From an uncultured Dorea sp. (GTDB lineage: Bacteria > Bacillota > Clostridia > Lachnospirales > Lachnospiraceae), in assembly GCA_947652615.1 (NCBI GenBank), contig CANTDX010000001.1:62001-126000 (forward strand): DNA of 64,000 bases. Direction: 5' to 3'. Below, piece after piece: positions 55,303 to 63,655 of this stretch. Position numbers and translations under genes: made by a program. The notes beneath the pieces were generated by a model. The model saw only the letters and a program-made list of their open reading frames with translations. It was not told where the DNA came from and ran no database searches. The number at the start of each line of letters is the position of its first letter. Positions within the stretch are counted from its first letter, which is position 1.

Positions 55303-56127
55303 CTAAAATATCCAGACGTGCAGCGGAAGGTATCTTCCTATTATGAATACTGCTGCAACATATACCACAACTGTGATATATGCCGTGTAGTCACGATGCT
55401 TATAATGTAAGGGCTTCATCTTGGTTCTTCCTTCTCCGCCGCGGTAGCAGCGGGCTTCCATAGCCATCGCCAGATCGTTGGCCCGGCGGAAGGCGGATAC
55501 GAATAAGGGGACAAGGATTGGGATCATGCTCTTCGCTCTCTGGATGATATTGCCGCTCTCAAAATCTGCCCCGCGGGCAATCTGAGCCTTCATGATCTTG
55601 TCCGTCTCTTCTAAGAGGATCGGGATGAAGCGGAGCGCGATCGACATCATCATGGCGACCTCATGAACCGGTACACGGATCTTGTTCAACGGATGAAGCA
55701 GGGCTTCAATCCCATCGGTCAGTTCATTGGGCGTGGTAGTGAAGGTCATCAGGGATGAACCAATGATCAGGTAGATCAGCCTGACCGCCATATAGACTGC
55801 CGTTACCAGCCCGCCCTCTGTGACCGTAATGATCCAGGCGTGAAACAGCACATCTCCGCTTCTTGTCAGGAACAGATTGAAAAGCACCGTGATCATCAGC
55901 AGCAGGATCACCGGTTTCAGTCCTCTTACGATGAAGGAAAACGGAACTCTCGATATGCGGATCACTGTGACGAGAAATACGGTCGCTATCAGATATCCGG
56001 AAATGCTGCGGAATAAAAATAATGAAATCAGGTATAACAAAGTAGACACCAGCTTCACCCGCGGGTCAAGCCTGTGCACAACGCTCTTAGCCGGATAATA
56101 TTGTCCTATCGTTATGTCTCTTACCAT
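55303..56127 (-). CDS. ecfT: ECF transporter transmembrane subunit EcfT
   Basis: A 274-residue membrane protein with about five helices (LVSTLLYLISLFLFRSI, YLIIGSSLMTFTTTP) and the two coupling motifs with A-R-G/A (AQIARGADFESGN, AMEARCYRGGEGRTKM) that contact the ATPases. It forms the energising module for vitamin and metal ECF transporters with EcfA1 and EcfA2 and interchangeable S components elsewhere in the genome. It follows ecfA2 by 112 bp. Confidence 0.97.
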   Translation of the reverse strand: MVRDITIGQYYPAKSVVHRLDPRVKLVSTLLYLISLFLFRSISGYLIATVFLVTVIRISRVPFSFIVRGLKPVILLLMITVLFNLFLTRSGDVLFHAWIITVTEGGLVTAVYMAVRLIYLIIGSSLMTFTTTPNELTDGIEALLHPLNKIRVPVHEVAMMMSIALRFIPILLEETDKIMKAQIARGADFESGNIIQRAKSMIPILVPLFVSAFRRANDLAMAMEARCYRGGEGRTKMKPLHYKHRDYTAYITVVVYVAAVFIIGRYLPLHVWIF

Positions 56128-56239
56128 CTCTTCGTCTCCATTTTGCAGCCTAATCTATTGTATACTGCCCCTGCCACCGATTCTGTCTATACTCTTCTTA
56201 CAGCGCCGTAAATATCCGATACTGTGAGCCGCGCCGGTA

Positions 56240-57088
56240 TCATTGTCCCAACACCTTCATAATCTCATCCGCCGCCTCGGCTACGGTAGTTACATCTGTC
56301 CTGACAGGCATCCCTCTCCCCGCAAGATCATGCATAATATAAGTAACCTGCGGCGCGGCAAGCCCTACCTTCTCCAACTCCTGATAATGCTCGAACACCT
56401 TCTTGGGTTCATCGTTGTACATGACCGTCCCCTTGTTCATCACGATCAGACGGTCGGCATATTTGGCGATATCCTCCATACTGTGCGACACCAGGATCAC
56501 CGTCATGTCACTCTCCTTGTGGAGATATGCGATCTGATCTAAGATGTCATCGCGCCCCTTGGGGTCGAGGCCCGCCGTCGGTTCATCCAGCACCAGAACC
56601 TTAGGGCGCATGGCAAGCACACCCGCGATCGCCACACGGCGTTTCTGTCCGCCGGACAACTCGAAGGGAGATACCTTGTAATACTTCTCCTTCAGACCTA
56701 CCAGGCGCAGCGCCTCCAGCGCCCGTTCCTTGCACTGCTCTCCGGAAAGTCCCTGATTCTTCGGGCCAAAGCATACATCCGTCATGACGTCGATCTCGAA
56801 CAACTGATGCTCCGGATACTGGAATACTAACCCCACTTCGTTCCTAAGCGCCCGCATAGAATAGCCTTCCCGGTAAATATTCTCACCGTTATAATACAGC
56901 TCCCCGCTGGTCGCACGTATCAGGCCGTTCAAATGCTGGATCAGCGTGGACTTCCCGGACCCTGTATGGCCGATAATCCCCACGAATTCTCCATGTGGGA
57001 TCTCCATACAGATGTCTCTTAACGCCTGCTTCTCATATGCGGTTCCCTGACTGTATATATAATTCAAATGCTCTAATTTAATTGACAT
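56240..57088 (-). CDS. ecfA2: ECF transporter ATPase EcfA2
   Basis: A 282-residue ABC ATPase: Walker [10 protein letters not shown] near residue 41, signature [15 protein letters not shown] and Walker [14 protein letters not shown]. EcfA2-type features are [14 protein letters not shown] at the N-terminus and the C-terminal helical tail. It overlaps the ecfA1 gene by 16 bp. Confidence 0.96.
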   Translation of the reverse strand: MSIKLEHLNYIYSQGTAYEKQALRDICMEIPHGEFVGIIGHTGSGKSTLIQHLNGLIRATSGELYYNGENIYREGYSMRALRNEVGLVFQYPEHQLFEIDVMTDVCFGPKNQGLSGEQCKERALEALRLVGLKEKYYKVSPFELSGGQKRRVAIAGVLAMRPKVLVLDEPTAGLDPKGRDDILDQIAYLHKESDMTVILVSHSMEDIAKYADRLIVMNKGTVMYNDEPKKVFEHYQELEKVGLAAPQVTYIMHDLAGRGMPVRTDVTTVAEAADEIMKVLGQ

Positions 57089-57924
57089 AGCACTTCCACC
57101 AACTCTTCTCTCTTAAGTATTCCATCCGGAATCTTAAGTCCCCGTTTCTTAAGCTCATCCGCAAGAAGGGTCGCCTGCGGGACATCCAGGCGGTAAGATT
57201 TGAGTTCGTCTACCCGGGAAAATATCTCCCTGGGCGTTCCTTCCATCACCACATGCCCGTGATCCATCACATAGATCTTGTCCGCGTCTACCACCTCTTC
57301 CATATAGTGAGTAATCAGGATGACCGTCACCTTCTTCTGCTCTCTTAACTTCTGAACTGTCTTTAAAACTTCCTTGCGTCCCAGCGGATCGAGCATCGCC
57401 GTAGGCTCGTCCAGTACGATACATTTGGGTTCCATCGCAACCACACCCGCGATCGCTACACGCTGTTTCTGCCCGCCGGATAATTTGTTGGGAGAATGAT
57501 GCCTGTACTCGATCATCCCCACAGACCTTAAGCTGTCCTCCACACGCTGCCAGATCTCATCGGTTGGGACCCCTAAGTTCTCCGGACCAAACCCCACATC
57601 CTCCTCCACAACCGTTCCGATGATCTGGTTGTCCGGATTCTGGAACACCATCCCCGCGGACTGGCGTACATTCCACAGTTCTTCCGGATCACTGGTATTG
57701 CGTCCATTCACCCACATCGTTCCTTCCGTCGGCACAAGGATGGCGTTAATGTGCTTGGCAAGAGTAGACTTCCCAGAACCGTTATGGCCCAGGATCGCAA
57801 TAAACTGCCCCTCCTTCACATCTATATCCACCTCGTCAATGGCACGGGACATACCGATCACGTTGCCTTCCTCGTCCCGCTTCTCGTATTCAAATACCAG
57901 CTTCTCCGTCTGAACCATGTCCAT
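57073..57924 (-). CDS. ecfA1: ECF transporter ATPase EcfA1
   Basis: A 283-residue ABC ATPase: Walker [10 protein letters not shown], signature [15 protein letters not shown], Walker [14 protein letters not shown], with the EcfA1-type N-terminus ([28 protein letters not shown]). It is the first gene of ecfA1-ecfA2-ecfT-truA. AGGAGG lies seven bases before the ATG. Confidence 0.96.
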   Translation of the reverse strand: MDMVQTEKLVFEYEKRDEEGNVIGMSRAIDEVDIDVKEGQFIAILGHNGSGKSTLAKHINAILVPTEGTMWVNGRNTSDPEELWNVRQSAGMVFQNPDNQIIGTVVEEDVGFGPENLGVPTDEIWQRVEDSLRSVGMIEYRHHSPNKLSGGQKQRVAIAGVVAMEPKCIVLDEPTAMLDPLGRKEVLKTVQKLREQKKVTVILITHYMEEVVDADKIYVMDHGHVVMEGTPREIFSRVDELKSYRLDVPQATLLADELKKRGLKIPDGILKREELVEVLCQLN

Positions 57925-58000
57925 GAGGACGCCTCCTATCTGTTGATTCGCTTTTCTTATTGTACGTTATTGGGATATATTTTGCAAGGTTCAGTTTTTT

Positions 58001-58049
58001 AATATAGCCAACATGAAATAACCGAAAGGTATCTCATGTTGGCTATATT
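58001..58049. repeat. Long hairpin with GAAA tetraloop between the corrinoid gene and ecfA1
   Basis: aatatagccaacatga (58001-58016) is the perfect complement of tcatgttggctatatt (58034-58049), and the inner bases ataacc/ggtat extend the stem to an ACCGAAAGGT apex with a GAAA tetraloop. On the minus strand the T run needed for a terminator is missing (AAAAAA follows); on the plus strand TTTTTT precedes it. Confidence 0.8.
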
Positions 58050-58075
58050 TAAGAAAATCTAATGAATTCTGAATA

Positions 58076-58711
58076 TTAAGATGCACAAATCAACCGCTCT
58101 GCCAACAGAACTGCCTGGCTTGCATTTTCAGAATAACCATCCGCACCGATCCGGTCTGCAAACCTCTGGTTAACCACCGCACCGCCGATCATAACCTTCA
58201 CTTGATCTCGAAGCCCTCTGTCTGATAACCGGCGGATCACTGTTTCCATATTCATCATCGTTGTACTAAGCAGCGCTGACATCGCTATAATATCCGGCTT
58301 ATATATACCGACAGATTCTATGAACCGTTCGGCAGACACATCAATCCCCAGATCAATAACCCGGAAACCTGCTGCCTGCAGCATCGCTCCCACAAGATTC
58401 TTGCCGATATCATGCGTATCTCCTTCGACCGTTCCGATCACAATACAGCCTCTCCAGAAGCCGCTTTCTTTCTCCAGGCAGCCCACGAGATAATCCAGGC
58501 CCTTCTGCAGCGTCATAGAACTGATAAGCATCTCCGGCAGAAAATATTCCCCACTGTCGAAGAATTCTCCTGCCCTCATCATTCCTGCCGTCAATCCCTC
58601 TTTGATAATGCAGGAGGGCGTTGCCCCTCCCTCCAAAGCCATACGGCAAAGATCAACTATATTATCGTCGTCTCCCTCGCAGACGGCGGCCGCGATCTCT
58701 TCCATGCACAT
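58076..58711 (-). CDS. Corrinoid protein of a methyltransferase system
   Basis: A 211-residue two-domain corrinoid protein. Residues 1-85 are the helical cap domain (MALEGGATPSCIIKEGLTAGM, FLPEMLISSMTLQKGL). Residues 88-211 are the Rossmann B12-binding domain, with the base-off signature DTHDIG at 98-103 (His100 ligands cobalt) and SALLSTTMMNMETVIRRL and VMIGGAVVNQ later. It carries the methyl group between a substrate-specific methyltransferase and a second acceptor. The preceding UroD-fold gene ends 16 bp before it. No MttB-like gene is in the window, so the methyl donor is unknown. Confidence 0.88.
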   Translation of the reverse strand: MCMEEIAAAVCEGDDDNIVDLCRMALEGGATPSCIIKEGLTAGMMRAGEFFDSGEYFLPEMLISSMTLQKGLDYLVGCLEKESGFWRGCIVIGTVEGDTHDIGKNLVGAMLQAAGFRVIDLGIDVSAERFIESVGIYKPDIIAMSALLSTTMMNMETVIRRLSDRGLRDQVKVMIGGAVVNQRFADRIGADGYSENASQAVLLAERLICAS

Positions 58712-58726
58712 TATTTATCTCTCCTT

Positions 58727-59749
58727 CTACTTTCCTATTTTCTCAACTGCATCCCGGGCCGCCCTGCACATTTCCTCGATATTCTCATATGGAACATCAG
58801 GCGGCATTCCGCAATCCGGGCTGAGAATAAAAGTCCCATAAGAAAGCGCCTCCATACAATTGCCGAATGCCGTCTGATATACTTCTTCCGGCGTGCCAAA
58901 CAGCATGATCGGAACAGAGGGTATATCTCCCATAATGCATGTGTCTTTCCCGTACATTTGGCATACTTCCTGAAAATTACATTCCGAGACATGGACTCCG
59001 TCATTACCTTCTCCGAATAACAGATCAAAACGGTCATCCCATTTTCCGCATGCATGAGCCACCAGCCGTAAACCACACTTCCTGACCTGTTCGTTGAAAT
59101 ACATGTTACTCTCCCTGCAAATCTGCTCATACAATTTTCTGGAAATACAAGTACCGCTCAAGGTTGGCATCGGATTCCATATGACATCTACACCTGCCCG
59201 GGCAAGCATCTTAACAGACTCTACAAGCGGTTCTGTGATCCGCCTGATCACCTCTTTCACAAATTCAGGATCTTTGATCATACTTATGTAAAAATTCCCC
59301 ACATCCATCATGACCGCAGCCGTAGAAGCAGGACTGCTGACAACCGTGAAAATCGGCTGATCCGGCTCCTGCTCTTTCATCATCCTGATCGCATTTATCA
59401 TACCATCCAGATTCAAATCCTGATCCGCTCTGAATTCATGGAGCTGCTCCAACGACTCTCTCGTCAGAATAACACCCTCTCCCGTTAAGGACTCCTGCCC
59501 GAATTTGTCTGTCAATCCCTGCCCCAGTGCAGCCGCAACTCCTCCAAATCCATTCACCCACAGACCATCGTAATCAAAATGCTTTCTGCAGTCGATCACA
59601 GCCTGGGCATATAATTCCGAATTAGACATGACTTCACCCATCGGCTTGCCGCTCCATCTTGCCGCGAAGGTATTCGCCACCGGAATTACCGGTATATATC
59701 CGGTATATTTGCCGTCCAAAGTAAGCAATATCTGTTCTTTTTTCCCCAT
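58727..59749 (-). CDS. UroD-fold methyltransferase (MtaA/MtbA-like)
   Basis: A 340-residue TIM-barrel protein of the uroporphyrinogen decarboxylase superfamily, in the methylcobamide-to-thiol methyltransferase branch. Zinc-binding residues are visible as VAHACGKWDDR near residue 230 and LSPDCGMPPDVP near 315 (H-x-C and C). Members transfer methyl from a corrinoid protein to coenzyme M or to an unknown acceptor, and tetrahydrofolate acceptors exist in other clades. Together with the next gene it is a methyltransferase pair fed by an ABC transporter in the same operon. Confidence 0.8.
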   Translation of the reverse strand: MGKKEQILLTLDGKYTGYIPVIPVANTFAARWSGKPMGEVMSNSELYAQAVIDCRKHFDYDGLWVNGFGGVAAALGQGLTDKFGQESLTGEGVILTRESLEQLHEFRADQDLNLDGMINAIRMMKEQEPDQPIFTVVSSPASTAAVMMDVGNFYISMIKDPEFVKEVIRRITEPLVESVKMLARAGVDVIWNPMPTLSGTCISRKLYEQICRESNMYFNEQVRKCGLRLVAHACGKWDDRFDLLFGEGNDGVHVSECNFQEVCQMYGKDTCIMGDIPSVPIMLFGTPEEVYQTAFGNCMEALSYGTFILSPDCGMPPDVPYENIEEMCRAARDAVEKIGK

Positions 59750-59760
59750 AGCATCCTGCC

Positions 59761-60828
59761 TTATTCCAATGTTACGTCTTCCTGTGCTTTTCTCAAAAAG
59801 GAATCATCCACATTCTCAGAATATTCCATATCCTCGGTAATCCACCCTGCAGTCTTATCCTGACGTATGATGGCATCATACGCTGTATCTGTAATCGTTC
59901 CGTCTACATTATACTCATGGTCATCTAACATCTGCTGTATAGTGGCTGCCTCTACGCCTCTTCCTTCAAAATATGGCGTCAATATTTCCGCAATCTCCTC
60001 CGCATTATGGCTCTGAATCCACAGAATTGCTTTATATACAGCATTTACAAATTTCTGGCAGACTTCCGGATTCTTCTTGATATATTCATCTGTTGCCAGA
60101 ACAACATGCGTCGTATAATCTTCTGATCCAAGCACCTCTTTATGTGTCTCTGGATTGGATGTATCTACCAATACATTGCAATTCATACCGACCATATAAT
60201 CCAAAAGCGATCCGCTTGCATATGCGCATTGAATCTGCTCTTCCGCCAACGCCGCGGCCGAAGCAAAGACCTGCATTGTCACATAGGTTACATCATTCTC
60301 CGGATCCAGACCTGCCTGAGACAGCGCAGAATATGCAAATGCCCGGGGCGATGAGCCAGGCTCCGCGGCGGATACTACCTTCCCTTTTAAGTCAGCCACA
60401 CTCTTTGTACTCGGCGATCCTACTAACGACATTCCAATCCTGCTGTTGCAGCCTAACAACATTTTACAGTTCTGGCCTTCTTTATTTAACATCGGAACAG
60501 CCTCGCTTCCAAAAAATAAGAACTGAATCTGATCCGAAAAAAGAGCAGCAGTCGGAGAATCTCCGCTGATCGACATTAATTCAACATCTAATCCTTCTTC
60601 TTCGTAATACCCAAGAGCCTCCGCTATGTATTGAGCTCCCCATACCTCTGAACGGTATGACTCTCCTACTGTAATTTTAACCGGCTCCGTTACTTCCTCT
60701 TCTTTGGTTTCTTCCTTCACTTCTTCATTTGTTTCCATCTTGTCTTCATTCTCAGACTTACCGCCGCATGCTGCTAATGACATGAGCAACACAGCTCCAA
60801 GAAGTACACTAATTACTCTCTTCTTCAT
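59761..60828 (-). CDS. ABC transporter substrate-binding lipoprotein (SsuA/NMT1-like)
   Basis: A 355-residue lipoprotein. MKKRVISVLLGAVLLMSLAAC is the signal with lipobox Cys at residue 21, followed by a Glu/Lys-rich linker and an SsuA/ThiY/NMT1-like binding fold (TVGESYRSEVWGAQYIAEALGYYEEEGLDVEL). Family ligands are alkanesulfonates, taurine and pyrimidine precursors; this ligand is unknown. The ATG at 60828 lies seven bases after GGAG; the frame open to 60879 has no better start. Operon order: ATPase, permease, this, UroD-fold, corrinoid. Confidence 0.85.
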   Translation of the reverse strand: MKKRVISVLLGAVLLMSLAACGGKSENEDKMETNEEVKEETKEEEVTEPVKITVGESYRSEVWGAQYIAEALGYYEEEGLDVELMSISGDSPTAALFSDQIQFLFFGSEAVPMLNKEGQNCKMLLGCNSRIGMSLVGSPSTKSVADLKGKVVSAAEPGSSPRAFAYSALSQAGLDPENDVTYVTMQVFASAAALAEEQIQCAYASGSLLDYMVGMNCNVLVDTSNPETHKEVLGSEDYTTHVVLATDEYIKKNPEVCQKFVNAVYKAILWIQSHNAEEIAEILTPYFEGRGVEAATIQQMLDDHEYNVDGTITDTAYDAIIRQDKTAGWITEDMEYSENVDDSFLRKAQEDVTLE

Positions 60829-60875
60829 CTTTCTCTCCTTCATTTTTACTTGGAATGCCACTTTACATCTACATT

Positions 60876-61649
60876 TCAATCAACAGGAGGTCTCCACTTT
60901 AATACAGATTTCTCGATCAATTTTCCAACAGTATCCAATATTAACATTAGAATACACATTACGAGAATCACAGACATTACTCTTGTAATATCATAGTTTG
61001 CCCCTGCAGTCTGGACTAAAAACCCCAATCCCCTGTTGGTTCCCAGATATTCTCCCATTATAGCTCCGCCAACAGCGGCGCCTGTGCCTGACCGTAAACT
61101 TGCAATAATCCATGGCACGCAGGAAGGCAGCGTTACTTTCATCACAATCTGAAGCCTGCTTGCCCCCATTAATTTCAATGTATTGACCAGCTCAATATTC
61201 ACATCCCGAAAGCCCGCATATGCATTAAAAAAGACCAAAAAAAATACAAGCAACGTGGACATTATAATCTTGGACTTCAATCCAAGCCCAAACCATATTA
61301 CAAAAAGCGGTCCTAGCGCCAGCTTGGGAAGTCCATAAACAGCTACAAATATCGGATCAAACAGTAAGCTCAAGATCTTAAAATTTCCAAACAAAAATGC
61401 AGCCGCCACGCCGAGTCCAAGCCCTATCATCAAACCTGAGATTGCTTCAATCAGTGTAACCCACAAGTGCAGCCAGATACGTCCTGTCACAAATAAATCA
61501 ATAAAATCCATCAGCACATCGACAGGGCTGCTAAAAAAGAACGTATTAATCTTATTGGACGAAGCCAGATATTGCCATAAAGCCAAAAATATCAATAACA
61601 CAATGAAAGGCCCGATTCTCCGGATCCATTTTTCCTGTCTATTCGTCAC
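60876..61649 (-). CDS. ABC transporter permease (SsuC-like)
   Basis: A 257-residue permease with about six helices (GPFIVLLIFLALWQYLA, LMIGLGLGVAAAFLFG, IIMSTLLVFFLVFFNAY) and the coupling EAA-like loop NTLKLMGASRLQIVMKVTLPSCVPWI. It pairs with the SsuB-like ATPase, whose gene overlaps the start by 11 bp. Confidence 0.9.
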   Translation of the reverse strand: MTNRQEKWIRRIGPFIVLLIFLALWQYLASSNKINTFFFSSPVDVLMDFIDLFVTGRIWLHLWVTLIEAISGLMIGLGLGVAAAFLFGNFKILSLLFDPIFVAVYGLPKLALGPLFVIWFGLGLKSKIIMSTLLVFFLVFFNAYAGFRDVNIELVNTLKLMGASRLQIVMKVTLPSCVPWIIASLRSGTGAAVGGAIMGEYLGTNRGLGFLVQTAGANYDITRVMSVILVMCILMLILDTVGKLIEKSVLKWRPPVD

Positions 61650-62421
61650 TTCGTCTTACCTCCGGATCTATCCCGCGAATCATCGCGCCTATCTCACGTT
61701 CAAGCTCCATGAACTCCTGCTCATATCGTATCTCGACTACATCCCTCGGCCGCAAAAGCCGTACAGGAACTTCTCTCTGTACTGTTGACGGTCTCCGGCT
61801 CATAACAATGATACGATCCGCCAGACTGACCGCTTCGGTAATATCATGGGTAATATATACGATCGTGAGCTTCTTCTGACTCCAGATACGTAATATCTCC
61901 TGCTGCAAAGCTTCACGGGTAAATACATCCAACGGGCCAAAGGGCTCGTCCATAAATATAATCTCCGGATCATGCGCCAAAGCCCGTAATATAATTGCTC
62001 TCTTGCGCATGCCGCCCGAGAGTTCAAACGGATACTTATTTTCAAAACCAGATAACCCGCCGGATTCCATAAGCTGTCTTGCTCTTTCATATCGTTCTTT
62101 TTTGGGAATGCCTTCCAGTTCAGGCCCCAGCACAATATTATCAATGACCTTTCTCCACGGCAGAAGCGTTTCCGTTTGAGAAATATAACCTATCCGATGC
62201 TTTCCCTGCCTGATCGGCTGCCCGTCCAACAACACTTCTCCCTGCGAGGGCATCAGAATTCCGCTCATAATATTGAGCAGTGTCGTCTTCCCACATCCGC
62301 TTCCCCCGACAATCGCAGCAAATTCCCCTTTCCTAATGTCCAGATTAACACCATTCAACACCTGCAAGCGGCTGCCATCCACAGCTTCATAGCAGTGAAT
62401 TATATGTTTTAAGTGCCTCAT
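61639..62421 (-). CDS. ABC transporter ATPase (SsuB-like), first gene of the operon
   Basis: A 260-residue ATPase from the ATG at 62421: RLQVLNGVNLDI, Walker A GGSGCGKTT, signature ELSGGMRKRAIILRAL, Walker B IIFMDEPFGPLDVFTRE. The frame is open to 62463 but those codons lie inside a terminator hairpin and are unlikely to be translated. No ribosome binding site precedes either ATG, and only 17 bp separate this one from the terminator's T run. Expression may need read-through of the terminator, or a leaderless start. The operon then continues with permease, binding protein, UroD-fold and corrinoid genes. Confidence 0.8.
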   Translation of the reverse strand: MRHLKHIIHCYEAVDGSRLQVLNGVNLDIRKGEFAAIVGGSGCGKTTLLNIMSGILMPSQGEVLLDGQPIRQGKHRIGYISQTETLLPWRKVIDNIVLGPELEGIPKKERYERARQLMESGGLSGFENKYPFELSGGMRKRAIILRALAHDPEIIFMDEPFGPLDVFTREALQQEILRIWSQKKLTIVYITHDITEAVSLADRIIVMSRRPSTVQREVPVRLLRPRDVVEIRYEQEFMELEREIGAMIRGIDPEVRRSDE

Positions 62422-62437
62422 ATATAGATAAATGCAC

Positions 62438-62464
62438 AAAAAAAGATGGCTAAAGATAGCCATC
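62438..62464 (-). terminator. Terminator hairpin directly before the ABC transporter operon
   Basis: On the minus strand GATGGCTA (62464-62457) and TAGCCATC (62452-62445) form an 8-bp perfect stem with a four-base loop, followed by seven Ts (62444-62438). It ends the upstream small-protein operon and lies 17 bp before the ATPase ATG. Confidence 0.85.
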
Positions 62465-62518
62465 TAAAACAAACAGGAGCTTCCTCCTTCTCCCTGCAGA
62501 AACAGATCATCCAATCAT

Positions 62519-62698
62519 CTACTCTATAACCGAATACTGCAGATATTCATATAACAGTCTTGTTCCTTCCATAATCTCCGGCGGAAGAAGCGCCCGCGCC
62601 ACCATCTTAGGTTCCGCATTCTGATCTGCCTCATCTTCTCTGCGAAGCATCGCATAATCACCGTCTATCCTCTCCACGATATAAGTACACGTCAGCAT
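62519..62698 (-). CDS. Small conserved-looking acidic protein (59 residues)
   Basis: The minus strand from the ATG at 62698 reads MLTCTYIVERIDGDYAMLRR, then a short acidic segment, MVARALLPPEIMEGTRLLYE and YLQYSVIE before the stop. AAAAAGGAGGG lies seven bases upstream. Codon use is normal and the frame is closed on each side by the EamA transporter (30 bp away) and a terminator. It resembles the DUF3006-like small proteins that follow a beta hairpin 'Y-x-V-E-R-x-D-G-D-x-A' pattern. No function is known; it is likely to be co-transcribed with the transporter. Confidence 0.75.
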   Translation of the reverse strand: MLTCTYIVERIDGDYAMLRREDEADQNAEPKMVARALLPPEIMEGTRLLYEYLQYSVIE

Positions 62699-62728
62699 AC
62701 TATTTCCCTCCTTTTTGAAACCGCCTCT

Positions 62729-63655
62729 TCACTGTTCACTTCCGGCCTCATGTCCTTTGCGGTTGATAATAATGATTCCCACACTTACACAGACCAACGC
62801 GATCAGGTTCTTCACGGACACCACCTGTTCTCCTAAGAAGACCGCCGACAGCGCGACTCCAAACACCGGGATACTGAACCCGAAGATCGCAACCTTCCCT
62901 ACAGAGTTGTATTTCAGCAATTCTGCCCATATACTGAAAGCCACCGTCGACAGCAAGGACATGTACAGAAGCAATAGTGTTGACTTAGCTGTAAATCCCT
63001 GAACATTCCCCCCGGATACCGCACCGATCAGAATCAGCACCGCACCGCCGAACAACAACTGATAAGCCGTGATCGTCACCGGCTTCTCCCGGTCAGAGAT
63101 CATCTTAAGCGTCACGCTGCTGATACCATAGGAGAATGCACACACAAGGACCATCCCCTCTCCGATCAGGGAAAATCCGCTACTCCACGCCCCCGGCTCC
63201 AGGTTGATGATAATGATCCCTGCAAATCCCACCAGGCAGCCCGCAACCTTCTTCCAGGTAAGCTTCTCGGACTTCATCAGGAAATGCGCCGCTATGATCG
63301 AGAAAAAGGCATTCGACGCATTGATGACGGATCCCTTCGCCCCTGTCGTGTGGGCCAGGCCGATATAGAAACACACATACTGGATCGTCGTCTGCAGAAG
63401 CCCTTGTCCAAATACATAGGGAACAGAACTTCTCTTCATCGTGATCACACCCTTCTCCAGTACACATGCCAGTATGAATGTGAACACACCTGCCAGGAAG
63501 AAACGGTAACCCGCGAAGAGGATCTGGCTTCCCGAACCTTCTATCTGAAACAATTCATAACCAATCTTCACACATGGAAACGCGCTGCCCCATAAGGCGC
63601 AGCACATCAATGCCAGGATCGTCCTGGTAACCGTATTCTGATAAAAACGTTCCAT
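62729..63655 (-). CDS. EamA/DMT-family transporter
   Basis: A 308-residue membrane protein with ten predicted helices in two EamA repeats (ILALMCCALWGSAFPCVKIGY at the start; VAFSIWAELLKYNSVGKVAIFGF in the second repeat). Such transporters export amino acids or metabolites; the substrate here is unknown. The ATG overlaps the cyclophilin stop by one base (TAATG), so the two are translationally coupled. Confidence 0.88.
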   Translation of the reverse strand: MERFYQNTVTRTILALMCCALWGSAFPCVKIGYELFQIEGSGSQILFAGYRFFLAGVFTFILACVLEKGVITMKRSSVPYVFGQGLLQTTIQYVCFYIGLAHTTGAKGSVINASNAFFSIIAAHFLMKSEKLTWKKVAGCLVGFAGIIIINLEPGAWSSGFSLIGEGMVLVCAFSYGISSVTLKMISDREKPVTITAYQLLFGGAVLILIGAVSGGNVQGFTAKSTLLLLYMSLLSTVAFSIWAELLKYNSVGKVAIFGFSIPVFGVALSAVFLGEQVVSVKNLIALVCVSVGIIIINRKGHEAGSEQ

